Source of the DNA: Vicugna pacos | Taxonomy: Eukaryota > Chordata > Mammalia > Artiodactyla > Camelidae | Assembly (NCBI RefSeq): GCF_048564905.1 | Contig: NC_132992.1 | Coordinates: 25,058,501-25,122,500 of the forward strand | Direction of reading: 5' to 3' | Length of the DNA: 64,000 nucleotides | Shown: piece after piece, positions 11,283 through 25,300 of the stretch | Layout of the letters: the number at the start of each line of letters is the position of its first letter | Position numbering within the stretch: position 1 is the stretch's first letter | Translations under genes and position numbers: made by a program | The notes under the pieces: model-generated | What the model saw: the letters and a program-made list of their open reading frames with translations, nothing else | Databases searched by the model: none | What the model was told of the DNA's origin: nothing

Positions 11283-14200
11283 AGAGTCCTCATCCACCTG
11301 TGAAGTTCTCTCTCTGAGTCCTTCCCCAGGTCTCCATGCAGATCTCTCTCTCTAGCTCAGTAAAGCTTAGGAAATCTTTCTTGAGGATCTGAGGGGCAGG
11401 TGCACGTCAAATCTAGTATTAGAAAGAAGGTGGGAAGGCCCCCACTTACTCTGCCATAGAGTGGGACCATGCTCGTGTCCAGTCTCATTGGCACAGGTCA
11501 TGTGACACACCACAGTGGACAGCCCCTCTCTGAGTTATGGTTATAATGAAGTATTTCATGAAAAATCATCATCCCACTCTGGAGTGGTCAAAGACCAATA
11601 GGATCAAAGACAAGAATAGAATAGCGTTCCAAATCCAGCAAGAGAAATAAGGACATGTCACAACTGTTCCAGTGCTTCGCAGTTTACTAAGCATTTTTCT
11701 GTATTTAAACATAATCTACTCATAGCTGCAACCAAAAAAGGGATGCAGAGGCTTTCCGAATAACTTCTATCTGATTACAAAAGACATTCCTCAGTTCCTT
11801 TGACCATACATGGTGGCATGATGATATTCTTTGTCCAGGCCCGTTCACTGCAGACAGCTATGAGCCAAGGACAGTTTCCGTGGTGAAAGCACAGTTTGTA
11901 GTGAGACTGAACTGGGTGCAGTGCTATTTTATGTCAGTGTACACGGATTGCTCAGCCCTGTTGTGCACTGGAACGAGGTTATCTAGGCATTCAGGTCTGC
12001 TAGGGTCAAGTCGATACTGAGAAAAACTTTCTGAAGGAGGCTGAGTACATGGCTAACCAGTAAGTCTTAGACAGGCCTTGTATTATTTCACTGGGTCATT
12101 TTTGAAAAAGTTCCCTGATGCTTCTTAGCACCTAAGAAGCTTGTCAACAAATGTGCAGCAAGGCCCAGAATTTAACAGATGGAATCGCAGGGATTGGAAC
12201 GCGCTCCAGTAAGCACGGGGAGAGCCAGTGCTGCCCCAGATTCCCTCCCCTGCTGTGTTTGGGTCTTTGTCTTGGGTCCACGTCCCCTGAGCTGGCCTCC
12301 CTCCATCCACCTGCTGTAACTCTGTGTCCACAGGAAGCCGAGACGGGGCCCTGTGGCCCGTCCGCCCCCTGCCAGGCACATTCCTGTGATGCTGTAGAGG
12401 GACCAGATTCTGTGTGAGCCAAGTAGGCTGCATTGACAGCAGCTCACCAAGGAATCAAATCACAGCTTCTCTACCCAGCCAGATAATTTGATTGTTCCCA
12501 GGGACTTTGGTGGGCCCTGGAGAAGCAGCTGCCTGCCCGGGGTGTTCAGCTGGTGCTGCCTTCCAACAACGGCTCTTAAAGTTTGAGGTCATGGCTTCAT
12601 CCCAGAGTTGATCACTGGATCTGCCCAGCACCTGTCCACCTCCTCCCACCCCCTTGTCTTTTAGTGCCAGCCCAGCCCCCTGACCTCCACTTTCAGGACT
12701 GTCCAATTTGCAGAACGCAAGAGGACAGCTTCCCTCATGACTTCTCAGACCTTGATTCTTGAGACGTGACAGGTCCAGACTGAGGCTGCAGTCCCCAAGA
12801 AAGGCCACTGCCTTGCTCAGCAGAGGCAATAGAGCTAAAAGCTCTTTTTCACTTTAGGCAATTCGTGCGCTTGGGTAGACATTTATAGATTGCAGTCGCT
12901 CATCCAAAAAAATCTAGGTCATCCTTTACATAGAGCTTCACGCTTCAGAAGGAAAGCTGTGCCCAGGGAGGACCGTTCCCGATGCTGTCTGGTTTAGCTG
13001 GGGAGCGGAGCATCTGTTGCAGGAAGAGGAAGAGGAAGAGGTGGGCTACGTTGGGGGGGGGCTGTGAGCATTCCGGAGACTGGGCATTTTTACCCACGTG
13101 GCCACTGGCCAAGGGTCTCTGGGGTCTGGTCATCCTAGCTAAACAGCACCAGTAATGGCTGCCTCATGTTGATGTCATGAGAAGTGGTGGGTTTTTGGAT
13201 TTGAGTCTCCACGAGACTTTTAGAGTCTGTACCATGCTTGCAGTGAGAAAGACAAGGTTGGACTGTGGGTGTAGGGCTTCTTAGGGAGAAAAAGAGACGT
13301 GGGTGTGGGTAAGGGGTTTAGCCTTGTAGCGTGGATGGCTGAAAGTCAGTTCTTCCCAGTATAACTAGTATTCACCCCACTCACCTCCTAATCCCTGGAG
13401 GAGAGGTAGATACCAAGGAAGGAGCCCCGGGCTGGGGCCAGAGGGGCCGTTCCTGTCCAGGAGCCTCCACTCACCAGCCCTGTGACCATGGCCAATGCGC
13501 AATACCTCGGTGTCCTCATCGTTAAAACTGAGCCCGTGGTTCCTCCTACTGCTGCATGGAGCTGCACCACTTAGATGCTCAGCACGGGTGATTCTGTCTG
13601 TTGAACCTCAGTGCTCTAAAAACAGTGTTGTTCTCAGGTGTTCTTATCCAAGGAGAGCAGTGGCTCTCCAGCCCCTGGGGGCTTCAGGGACGGCTAGTGT
13701 GTGCACGTTTCATACACGTACACGCCTGTGGGTACAGAGATGGTGTGCAGCTTGCACGCGTGCCCTGCCTCCCACTCCACCTCCCCTGTCCCGCACAACA
13801 GTGAATAAATCCCAGCAGCATCAGAGGAGCGAGCACGGCCCCTTTTCCTCACCAGGTGCCTCCAGGTTGGCCTCTTTGGGACAGGAGTGGATAGAAGCCT
13901 GATTAGACCACAACCCCTTTATGTAGGAGTTGACTGACCAGGTTTTTCCCCTTCTGTGTGTCCCTGGCCTTGGCTGTCATCACCCCAGAGAGAAGAGGTG
14001 AGCCAGATTAGCCATTCCCCACTTTGGTAAGACCCTGTGTAAAGGCCTGTTGCGGAAGTTTGAAATCATAGGTTTTGGTTAAATTGAGGCTGCGTATCAT
14101 ACACGTCGGGGTGTCCCCAGCCAGTGCAAATGCATGCTTAAAGGCTAATTGTAGCCAAGCTATTCAGAACTTCTGGGCCCTTTGCTGGGCAAGGGGAGAG

Positions 14201-15794
14201 AAAAATATTCCAACGAGACCTACATTTTCTCACTCACATGGCAGTCTCCCCGCTGTGGGTCCGGGAGCGATACACCAGGTTTTCCCAGAGGGAGCTGGAG
14301 CAGGGCTGGATTCCGGAGGACCTGGGAGCTTCCCTTCTCCGAAATTCTCGCCTGTCTTTTAAGTATTCACCCTTAGGTTAGAGCACTAGCCTGCCAAGAC
14401 GTCGCTGTTGCATATCAGGCATCTCTGAGAGGACCCACCCTTGATCTGGACTAACTGGCCAGTCACCAGGAGAAGACTAGAGCGCATGAGGTTAGGAGTG
14501 AGGCAAGGAAGAAAGCGGGTCCAGCGACTTCATGTTGGTGGCTTGAAATTGGCCACAGCATTTACACCACAGAAACCTGCATACACTACAAAGCCAGGTC
14601 CCCCTCAGCTGCAGGAGAGCTGTTGTTCAAACGCTCACCGGCACACCCCTGGCAGTTCACACACTGGTTCACACACTTCCCCTGTGAAGCAAGGCTCCAT
14701 CCTTAGCAGATCACTTACTTTCTCCTGATTGTTTTCTTCCCCCCAGTCTTGAGGAGCCAGAGACCAAAAAAAAAAAAGAAGAAAAGATTCTGGCTGTGGC
14801 AATGCGTGTTTTAAGCTGCTCAGGTGGCAGAGTTCAAAAGACGTCTGTGTCGCCACGCTCTTTTCTTCACATCTATTTCCTGCCCCAGCTGCAACAGTTA
14901 GCACTGAAAAAACAACCAACCAAACAACGACACCATAGTGAACCTATTTTCAGCTTGTCAGTTTTTCCACACTCTCCAAACAAGATTTATTGAGTGTGAT
15001 AGTCTTGCTGTCAAGTAGGTTTTATTTCTTTGGAACACTTACTGCATCGTAATACATTCACAACTCTGTGTGTGTCTGTCAGGGTCGGCCTGCACCCAGC
15101 CTCTCCTGTTTCTGGAGATGTTCACCTCCACTAGCAGCTGCAGCCCTGCCCCTGTGGTTCTCTGACACTAGCTCTCCCGTTACTGTTTTCTGGCCCCTGA
15201 TTTTGACACATCTGTTATTTTGTGTGACGTCCCTCAGTGCCGACCACTTGCTTACCCTCAGTATACCAATTTGTGACGTTCTGCCTTTGGAATACTCAGA
15301 ACCCCTTCATACACCAAGGGATTTCTGTGGAAACTAACACAAAGGGGAAGAGAAGACTCTGTTCTGGAGTTTCTTTGGTGTTGGACATGTTCTGTTCCCA
15401 CCTCGCAGCAAGTCGTTTCTGCCCCATGCCCCAGACAAGCCTTCACTGTGGGACAGCTGCCCCCACCCCCAGCCCTCGTCAGCAAGGAGCAGGCAGGAAT
15501 GCAGCCCTGTGCAGGCTTGCTCTCAGGACCCATGTCATCATCGGGGAGCAGGTCGTCACTCTTGGAGGCAAGCGTATTATTTAAGATTAAACCATAGAAA
15601 AGAAGAAAAGAGCCTACAGGCCGGTTGAGAGGCGGAGGGCTGGACCCGATGGCCTCTTGAATCTTGAGGCTCTGGGTCACCTCACTGCAGGTATCGAGAC
15701 ATGCTTCCTGGGTCACCACGACTGCAGAGGGTCTGCCTTCCTCTGAACTTCGCCACCGTTCAGCATGGTCTCCACAGGTTTCACTTTTAACGCT
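11283..15794 (+). other. RASGRP1: RASGRP1 intron without recognised features
   Basis: GC-richer intronic sequence with many short open frames on both strands, none with a recognisable domain or splice context. G runs near 13050 (GGGGGGGGG) and a (GAAGAG)n-like purine stretch near 13020-13040 are the only compositional features. Confidence 0.5.
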
Positions 15795-15945
15795 TACTGC
15801 TTGATATTATGAGGTATCCTGGGTGTGTTAGTGCCCAGCTAGATTGTGAGCTCCTCAATGATGGGGGTTTCTTAGAGCTCTTTGTATCTCCTTTGGGACC
15901 TACGACAGTGCCTTGCACAGAGAAGGTGAATCATAAAATGTTTTT
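15795..15945 (+). repeat. L2 3'-end-like fragment
   Basis: CTAGATTGTGAGCTCCTCAA, TGTATCTCCTTTGGGACCTA and CAGTGCCTTGCACAGAGAAG match the well-known L2 3' tail. Confidence 0.5.
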
Positions 15946-17264
15946 CATTGAAACAGAAAGTTGCTCAGTAGAGTAATTAGAGAGCTGTGTTGAAAGAGAG
16001 GTCTTTCAAAGGGTACAAGTAAAAGGAAAGAGGTGAGACAACCAGTTACCTGTGATGCCTTTAGGAAGAAATGTGCGTTGGATAGAAGGCTGAGCTGGAA
16101 GATATTTGAAGTCTTTCCCACCCCCAGATTCTGTGATTCCGTGTAGGGTAGCTGTTGCCAGCACTGAGTCTAGTGATGGGAGACCAATCATTGGTTCGTA
16201 GAGATGACTCTCGAGAAGTCACACAGCTTTTCTGTTTGCTCTGTGGAGCAAATGGTCCACAGATCGGGTGGCTCTTTGACTAGCTGACTTCTCCGGCAGC
16301 TCACATGACTCCCCAGGTGGAGAGAGAGACTGTGCAAAATTGGCATTTTTGTCCCACTGAGGTTTCAGCCCTTAAAGAAATCTTCCCCTGAAGTATAAGG
16401 AGAAGCAGATGGTAATGAGAAAATGTGCACATTTTATTATTCACTGCACTCAACTGCACATTTTTCTTATTAGAATTTTTAGTATGACACCCTGCATTTC
16501 TAAAAGCCTAAAGCTGCGAACAATGAAATTATCACTGAAATATTTAAATCAGCTTATCAAATTAGCCAAATAAAATCCAGCAGCACGGAAGGTAGATTGT
16601 CCCAGCCACCCACTTTGAAGTCCACTTTTAAAGGGAAGCTCTTCCCCTCAAGAAGGAAGAGGCGCTGCCCTGTGAGATGAGGGCGGGCGGGAGAGCATCC
16701 TTGACGAGGTCACATGGAAGCTGAAGGTCGCGCTGGGGAGAGGTGGTGGCGGGAGTGAAGGCATGTGAACACACCAAGACAGTCTCATGTGGGAAAAGGG
16801 ATGCTGAGGAGGGAGTTGTGGTCTGAGGTACAGAGATGCTTCTTCCCTCATCCATCTCTGCCTTGCTTTGCTGTGTGAGTCATCCCCTCCTGGCCTTACC
16901 ATTTGCCAGCCCACACTCCCACAGAGACATGTGAGGATTAGCAAGCCGCTGGGGTAGGGGGGTGGACCGCCACAGAACTCTGTGGAAGAGGGGGTGACTA
17001 CGCCTGTGAATCTTAGGCACAGCACCCTTCTTATTTTCAAGGCAACTTGAATGATCAATATCAGTCCACCAAGGCACACGTGAGTTTTTCAGAAATCATC
17101 AGATGCAAAAGCTATTCTTCCAAATGTACATTGGTTCCAATCCAGTATCCTGGTGGCATCTCTTAGACTTGTAGCCCTAAGGACTGGAAGAGATCTTAAA
17201 GCCCATCTCCTCTAGCCTCCTTCCTCCATTTAATACTTGGATTCCCTATCCCGACAAATGGTCA

Positions 17265-17515
17265 TGCATTATAGTGGAAGAACTGGGGTTCCAGAATCAA
17301 AGAGACCAGGAGCCATATCCTAGCTCCTCCACCCATCGCATCTTTGACCTAGAACAAATGATCTAATCTCTCTATGCTTTGATTTCCTCAACTGTAAATT
17401 ATAAGCAGTACCAACATTGCAGTTGTTGTGAGAATTAGAAATAACATTGTTAAAGTGCTTAGCATAGCCCCTGGTATTTAGAAGGACTTCAGTCAGTGAC
17501 AGCTGCTATGCCAGT
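17265..17515 (+). repeat. MIR SINE, nearly full length
   Basis: Starting near ATTATAGTGGAAGAACTGGG, with GATTTCCTCAACTGTAAATT, GCAGTTGTTGTGAGAATTAG and AGTGCTTAGCATAGCCCCTG, the sequence follows the MIR consensus over about 250 bp. Confidence 0.65.
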
Positions 17516-18849
17516 TACAGTGGTGTAATGGTGTCCCTCCCCAGCCTTCTCTTGAATACCTCTGTGATGGGGATGCTTCTGTTGTTGGGTAGTCTTAATG
17601 GTTAGAATTTTCTACTATCTGTTGTGCCCAGTTCTCTTTCCTATAACTTCTTCTATTCATCCTCTCTGGTTCTGCCACTTCTGGCCCTGCAGAACAAGTC
17701 TAAACCTTCTCCCAGTAATAACACTACAAATATTTGAAGATAACTTCAGTATTTCTCCTGAGCCTTCTCCATGGGAAACCTATTTGTTCCTTGAATCTTT
17801 CCATATGTGACTTGGTTTTGATCTCGCCCAGGACACTTCTAAGCCCCTTTCTGTAGTATATGAGCTTCTACGGAAAGATGCTAGCCAGCCACAGGGAAGA
17901 TGCAAGTCTTAGGTTCCGTCCACACTCAGTAAGTCTGACTGTGTCCATAGCTCCTATGAACATTCCAGTGCATACCCTGCAAATGTATTTCAGTTTCTCC
18001 TCCTTTTTACCATAGTGTACAGGAACACGAACACTATGCAAGGAAAAGTGTGTTATAAAAACTATATTGTCAGTGCTTAATTGAAAAGTTGCACTTCCCT
18101 AATTGTGGTAGATTTGATTGCATTATTGCTCCCCAACTGGCAGTTTTTACCTTCTGTGTGTCAGTGAACTTTTCCAGTTGACTCTGAGGGTCCTGCTCTT
18201 TGACTTGAGATTCAGCAGTGACTGTCTTTGGCCAACAGAATAAAGCAGAAGTGACAGCCTGCAAGCTCCAAGCCTAGGCCTAAAGGGCCTTGGATACTCA
18301 CAGTTGCGCTGCAGGGCCCTGCCATCACCACGAGAAGGGCATTCCCCCAGCTGGCCCACTGGTCCAGGAAAGCGAGGTGGGGTGGCATGTAGACTAGAAT
18401 CCCCAGCAAAGCCCAGCCAGTGTCAGCCAACCCCCAGCCAACTCACAGACACTTGAGGGAAAAAAATTTACTGTTTTCAGTCATTGAATTTGGGGGTGGT
18501 TTGTTATGCAGAATTTTGGTGGCAAGAGATAAATATTAGAGAAATTATGTAGGTCAGAAAACATAGAGATAGCAGGACTAACCCTACTTCACCAGCGTAT
18601 AAGCTTGGAATAATGAAAGATTTACAGAACTACAACAGGCTGGATGAATACTTCATAAAAATGATTTATCAAATTGTAATTTTATTTCTTTTATAAACTG
18701 TGTCGGAGGAGAAAATAAGGATGTATATGATACATCATTAATGAAATAACTAATGAAAAAAGCAAACTCAATATCCAAAGATGCGTGAAAAGTTAAGGGG
18801 TCCCCTGTTTGGTATAGTTCACTCAATTACTCATCCGGTGTTTAATGAG
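17516..18849 (+). other. RASGRP1: RASGRP1 intron without recognised features
   Basis: No exon or repeat identified with confidence. AT-rich near 18450-18800. Confidence 0.45.
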
Positions 18850-20480
18850 TAAGTGTCATGTATCAACACTGTTCTAGACCCTGGAGATATAGTTGTGGGA
18901 AAAACAGACAAGGTCAGGCTTCATGAAGCTTATATCTCTAGTGGAGACTCAGAAAATAAAAACTAAACAAACAAAAAAAGATAACTTTATATCATTGATA
19001 AGTGCTGTGAAGAAACTCAGGCAGGGTCATGGCCACCTTAGGTAGTTTAAGGAAGATCTTTCTGAGGATGTGACATTGAAACTAGACTAAATGACATGAA
19101 TGGGCCAAGGGAAGAAAGACCACATTGAAGGAAGTAACAACTGCAAAGGCCAGGAGGTAGGAATGAGCTTGGAGGGTTTGAGGTATAAATAGAGGTGTTG
19201 AGAGGAGCCACATGGTATGAGATGATGTGGGAGATATTAAAAGGGGTCAGAACATGTAGAGCTCTGTTGGCCATGGTGAGGAACTGGTGTTTTATTTCAA
19301 GGGTAATGGAATACATTACAGTTTATTAAACACATGACCAATTTATGGGTTTTCGGAGCTCACTCTTGGCTGCTGTATAGAGAATGGATTACGGGTAGGT
19401 GGGCAAGAGTGAAAGCAAGAAGGTCAGTTAGGTCATCATGGTCATGGCTACCACCAGTATGATGGCAGGGATGGGGGAAATGGAAAGGTTTGAGATATGT
19501 TTTGAAAGTAGAATCAAGATTTGCTCATGGATTGGGTGTGAGAAAGAGTGAGAAATGGAGGATGACTCCTAGGTTTTATGTTTGGATAACTGAGAGGGTT
19601 ATTCATGGAACCTTTTCCTGAGATGAGGAAGAATGGAGGAGAAATGAATTGGCAGGAGGGAGAAGTCAAGAGTTTCGTTTGGATGAGTTAAGTTTGAAAT
19701 TAGACATCTTTGTGGATTTACCAAAAAGGATGTTGGACATATGAATTCATTACTCAGGGCTAAAGATATATGTTGGGCAGTCGTGCGCATGTTGATGGTA
19801 TTTTAGCCAAAGGACTAGATGAGTTCACCTACCTAGAAAAAAGTAGTTAATTTTTTTTTAATTTAAAAACTAAGAAGTTTTAAATTTTAAAAATTGTTAG
19901 AAAAAAGAAGTGGGAGGCTAAGCCACAGAGCACAGTGACATTTAAAAGCTCAGCAAAGGAAGAGGAGACAGAAGAAGAGCCTGAGAAGGAAGCTGAGAGA
20001 GTGTGATGTCGTGGAACATGCCAAGAGAAGAGCGTGTTCCAAGAGAGGGAGTTGTCAACTTGGGCTGGGTTGGGTTGGGTTGGGCTGGATGCAACTTGAG
20101 TCTCTAAGATGAGGACAGAGGAATAAAACACTTGAATTTTTCAATGCAGACCTGGTTGGTGACCTTGAAAATAAAACATTTAGGGAATAATAGAGGTAGA
20201 AGTCAAAAGGAATGATTAGAAATGAATGGGAGGCGAGGAATTGATGACAGTGAGGTTTTGCTAAAAAGGGGAACAGAATGGAGAGGTTGCTAAAGAGGAT
20301 GAGAGTTGAAGGTTTTGTTTTATTTCATTTGGTTTTGGTAGGAGATTCTGGGACATGTTTAAATTCAAATGGCAGTAAACCAAAAGAGAGAGAGAGAGAA
20401 GTTGATATTGGTGGAGAGAAAGTAGACAAAGACAGTGCCAATGTCCTTAAGAAAAAAAGGAGACCCAGAGCTAGTGAAAG
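18850..20480 (-). repeat. long antisense L2 (CR1-clade LINE) relic
   Basis: On the plus strand are antisense phrases of the L2 reverse-transcriptase region: AAGTGCTGTGAAGAAACTCA, GCCAGGAGGTAGGAATGAGC, GTTGGCCATGGTGAGGAACT, GGATGACTCCTAGGTTTTAT and AGGAAGCTGAGAGAGTGTGA, in collinear order over 1.6 kb. The element is ancient (shared by mammals) and has no intact frame. Confidence 0.6.
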
Positions 20481-22038
20481 TGTTGGCCTCTGAAGTGCCT
20501 TCTCTGGTAACAGAGGAAGGTAGGCAGTAAGGGTAATAGAATGCGGGGAGATTGGTGGGTTTGGTGATGGGAAGTTAAGTGATCCTGTCAGTTCGCTTAT
20601 ATTTTCTCAGTGAACTATGACTTTAGGTATCATTTGAGAATGAGCCAGGACTTCTGAATCCCAAGCCTGAATGCACTATGTCCTTCATTTACCATTTGGT
20701 ACCCTTGGAAAGAATGAAAATGACAACCCCTTTTGTATAATGTATTTTGAAGAGCTGTCAAATGAAAAACAACTCATGTATATTCTTTCATTTGATATTT
20801 TCTCCTGAATCATGCACGTTCCCAGCAGGGAACAGAAGTCACATGGTTTGTTGAAATAAAGACATTTTAATGACAGGGAACTACTTACAGGGAGTGGGAT
20901 TGAGAAATACTGCGCCCAGAGACTATCAACAGCCAGAAGTCATAACTACCCTTAGGACCAAAGAGTCAAGGCAGTTTAATAGTACTAGATCACCAGTGAG
21001 AGCTGGTGCCCTGAAAGAGGGGCCAATCGGCATGATCATTCATCCAAGAGACCTGTAGCTACCATCAGGGAAGTGGTGCTAAAGCAGAGAGGGAAGGAGA
21101 AAGAACTATCCTGACTTCTCTCTTCTCCCATCTCTTGCTGATGCTTCCCGATGGCTGAACCGGGAAGCTGGCTGGTAAGGGAGCCTGGCGATGCCGTCCA
21201 CGGTGAAGGACAGAGAATAGATCTGGCAGCAAATAAGCAGCACAGCCTCTAGCACTTTTTGTCATAAATGTTGAAAAGATTTTGAGAACCACTCCAGGGG
21301 GAATCTTTATACCCAGTGCCAGTGTATGGAATGCATCTTGTTGTTTGGTACCAGCGAGATTTGGAAAACCCAACTAAGGCACTAACCATGCTCTTTGATA
21401 CAGATCATCATGGATGCTTGTAACTCACCCATACTCTCCAAAAGGCATGTTTACCCACAGCCTTCCTCCTTTATTTCCATCCAGAGGCACATTGCCCGTT
21501 AAACTAGGGAAGCTTACATTTCAGGGCTCTTCACTTGCACGAGCCCCTTCCAAGGCCATGGCACAGCCCTAGAAGTGTATTCGTATGGTCGTATGGTTTT
21601 GTGAAATTTGCAAAACTAAGGTGTTTTAACTGTCCTCTATTAAGACTATAACTTTTTTCACTCTGACCCTAGAAGGGACTTCCTCCTCCCCCCATTTCAT
21701 GCCCTTTAGGCACCACAGACTGAATCTGCTTCTGCTTTTGACAGAGACTCACATGTACCCATGCAAATTTTATCCTTTTCCCAAGATGCTACCACCTTTC
21801 TAGGGGAATGGTTAATGAGCATCAAAATGGACATCTGGGGAAGGGGAGAATGCAGCAGGATGAGAAAAGCAAAGGATGAAAGGATGTGTGGCGCTAAAGC
21901 CTGTGGAGGGAGGGCGCTGTGCCTGCAGAACCCACAGCCCGCCTTCCACCCTTGCTCGAGTGATGGGGGTTGGCAGGTGTCCCACTGGGTAGCGAATTCC
22001 TCTTGGGGCCTTGCTCAGATGCTGCTCTTTGTTTTCAG
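20481..22038 (+). other. RASGRP1: RASGRP1 intron just upstream of exon 3
   Basis: No recognised repeat. The 119-codon plus-strand frame 21761-22120 runs across the exon 3 acceptor in the wrong frame and is a shadow. Confidence 0.5.
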
Positions 22039-22144
22039 ATGCGGATGGAAACCTGTGTCGAAGCAACCAGTTGTTGCAAGTCATGCTGACCATGCACCGA
22101 ATTCTCATTTCCTCTGCTGACCTGCTCCGAAAAGTTATCACCCT
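22039..22144 (+). CDS. RASGRP1: RASGRP1 exon 3 (REM domain)
   Basis: The exon follows the acceptor TTGTTTTCAG and begins with two bases of the codon for Asp74. It reads [14 protein letters not shown], then [20 protein letters not shown], and ends two bases into the codon for Leu109. This is part of the Ras exchanger motif (REM), a helical module that packs on the CDC25 domain and stabilises it. The exon does not end before a GT. The correct join to exon 4 needs the break after ACCCT, directly before ATATCCTTT. A naive reading runs on through the intron into a false tail ([13 protein letters not shown]...). The join used here restores the Thr-Leu-Tyr-Lys-Asp sequence expected of RasGRP1. Confidence 0.93.
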
Positions 22145-22280
22145 ATATCCTTTGGCACAGTGGCTGGCAGTCCCAGAATGGGATTCCTTCAAAAGTATCT
22201 TGAAAATTGAAGTATGCTTTCATTTTGATTGGTTTGGCATAACCGTGAGTGGTTAATGGGTCCTTGTGTCCTTTCAGGGA

Positions 22281-22320
<40 letters not shown>

Positions 22321-25300
22321 CACATATATATATATGTATCTTTTGTTGGGTGGGGCAGTATTGTCGATGCTGATTGCTCTGGGAAGAAGTAAAAGGAATC
22401 AACATGCAGACAGTCTTCTTGGTAGCTTTTGCTTGTGAGAAATATTTTTCCTGTAAATTAATCAAAATCGATATTCAAATGGACAAATTGAATTGCAAAT
22501 TGTGCAAGTGACAAGAGTGCAGGCGTGACTCAAGTGATAAAGTGCGGTCTGGCTTTCCTGTCCAATTCTTCAACCTGCCCCAGGTTCTGAAGAGAGCTTC
22601 CCGATGCCAGAGTATCTGGAGAGGCTGCTGGTGCCTTTTTGCTCCAGGCAGAGGCCCTGGCTATGCACAAAGTACACCCTGCTGGATTCTAACCTCCTTA
22701 CGTGGTGTGAATTGAGTTGAGTAGAGAAAATGTCTGCCTTCTCCCCGCTCACCGATGACTGATGACACTGGAGGCTGGAGGTGGGGTGAGACTGTTTAGC
22801 ACCTTGAAGCCCAGGTCCCTGGCACTGAGTCACGCTTCTATAGCTGTTCTAATCCTTTACCACTCAGTCCCCGGCCCTCTGTTTTCATCGAATGGCACAC
22901 AAAAAAATAGAAGCCATCAGGACTGAATCTCATCTCTAAACCTACTGGTAAATCTTAACCTGTCATCTCAGAGGAGCTATTTCCAGTGGCATCCCAAGGG
23001 CGCAGACATGGGAGGGGTCCACATAATAAGAGGTGCAGATAATAAGTGGGTGTCTGGTCTGCAGAGAATTTTATAACGTTAATAAAAAACAGACTCCAAG
23101 TTGGTCTACTTTTTATTAACTCCACGTACCAGCAATGCTAAACATCAGAGATTAAATACTCCTCACTGAAAAGACTCGTTGCTCTAAGGACCGAATTGTA
23201 CCTGGGGTGCCTATCTTGCCACGAATGCCTGCCCCACCTCACACGGTGGAACCCGAGCCCTCTTCCTCCCGTCCTCCCTCCCGCTCTCACAGAATCTTTC
23301 TCTGTTGCGTATCTCCCATCTCCTGTCCTTTTAATCCCCACCTCTTCATTGGCACCTGTCCCTCAGCCTAAAACACATTTAAGTCTCCCTAACCTAAAAG
23401 TAAACTCTCAACCCTGCCTCCCCTGCATTCCATTGTTAGGGTTAGAAATGTGATGCGCAAACTTCTAAAAATATTCCGCACTTGATATCTCCTCATCTCT
23501 CAACTCCCACTCACTCCTTAACTCTACTGTGGCCTCTACCTCTGTACTCAGACTTTCCTCTGATGTCACCAGTGACCTCCAAGTTGCCAACCCCAAAGGC
23601 TTTTTTTCCATCCTTGTTTACAGCAACCTCCCTGTAGAAGCATTGCTGACGGCCCGTGCCTCCCCAGACTCCCCCCAGGGCTCCCTTCTCCAGGGCTGTT
23701 GCCTCTCCAGCTGTCCGTCCAGCCTCTTGGACTAGCTCAGAGATGGGGATAACACCCTGGTTTTCTTCTCCCTTTACTCTCCCTGTGTTATTTCTCACCA
23801 GGATTTCTACCACCATTCCTCTGTGTTGATGACTTTCAAGTCTATATTTCTCTAACCCAAATCATTTTTAAAAAGCTGTTTGGACTACTTTGTCCTGCAG
23901 AAACTTCAGTCTTACTAAGCTCAAAACTTAACTCATTAACTCACCACCTCAACTACTGCTGCTACGTCAGTTCTGCTTTGACACCTGTATTTTCATTATC
24001 AGTTTCAGGTAACAATATTGTTACCCATCTGATTGCCTAAAGCAGCAACATCAGAAGCACCCTCCACTCCCCCTGCCTTTCATCTCCTGCAGAGCCATCA
24101 CCCAGTCTCAGGGTTTCTTCTTCAGAAATGCTGCTTATCTGTTCTCTTCTGTCCGTTCACATGCTTCTACCCTCATCTGGGCCCTCAAGGTCTCTTCCTC
24201 GGCCCCTGTCCCGTACTGGGCTCCTCATCTGCACAGCCACCCACCTCCCTCATCATCCACCTCTGACGTTACTTTCCTGAGAAGCAGACCAGGTAGGCTG
24301 TTGCTTCAGGGCCTCTGCAAGTAGAGCGGTGATGTCAGACTCCTCACTTGCCAGGAAACGGCCCTCCACAGTCCCACCCCACTGCCCCTCTGGCTCCATC
24401 CTCTGCTCTCTCGGAAGCCCCGTTCGCACCACACGGCACTTCTCAACACACCAGAGTGGAATGGGCCCTTTTCCTCGTTAGTTACATAAGCTCACATGCT
24501 TTCCTGTTGCTTCCTGCTTTTCCATTGTTAAAAGAGAGAGAAAAAAAGAATTTAACAACATGCTTTGAAGAGTTCAGATGCCTGAAAAGCACAGGCAGAA
24601 CTGTCCCCGGACGTCATTGCCACAGCTCTGGCTCTGAGGAGAAGGAAAGATGTGGCGCCTGAAGCTTCCAGCAAACAGTAACAATTACCCCGGGTCAGCC
24701 GACGCCTGAGCCCCGTATTACTGGCCTGCAGGTGCTGCCCTTTGCTTCATCTCAAGTGAGAGAGCAGGCACCTGCCTCCCTTGGGGCCACCCCAGCTGTG
24801 GCAGAGGGGATCGGTGACCCTGGAGGCTCTGCCCTCCTGCGTGGCGTCCCACCTGCCCCACGGGCTCGGGGCTGGCGTGCTGCAGACCGACCTGCTGGGG
24901 TTACACAGCTTGCTCTGCACACAGGAGCCGGGCTGCACATGTGAAGAGAGGGGTAAGGAGCAACCAGGAGGAAGATCAGCTCCACAGTAAAAGGCACCAT
25001 GTTGATTTGAATGTCCACCCAATTTTTGAAGGGGAAAAAAATGGGTTTTTAGTGTCCCTTCCTCATTAAAAAGGGAGAAGATAAAAATGTCACCAACTAT
25101 CAATAATAAAAATATAGACTCTTAAGACGTATTTATCTAGAATGTGCCTGTGCTTGAGTCTCTTTGCATTGAAGGGAGGGATTTCCTCAGCAATGTGGCA
25201 CAAAAGAAGTGTAAATTCATCCCATTCTCTACCTTTTATGCCCAAAGCAAGGCAGGCGTCAGGACCTTTACTTCATGAAGCTCGCCATTTGCTTGGGCTT

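Noticed and set aside
15258-15719. 153-codon minus-strand open frame
   Set aside because: Low-complexity, no family resemblance, overlapping open frames on the other strand as expected in GC-richer intron.
1-22038. RASGRP1 exons 1-2 or promoter
   Set aside because: I looked for the expected residues before Asp74 (LDDLIDSCIQSF) and for a CpG-rich start and found neither; they should lie left of the window.
22145-22256. Open frame continuing from exon 3 ([13 protein letters not shown]...)
   Set aside because: It reads through the AT-AC donor into the intron. The true continuation is at 30311 and restores the RasGRP1 sequence.
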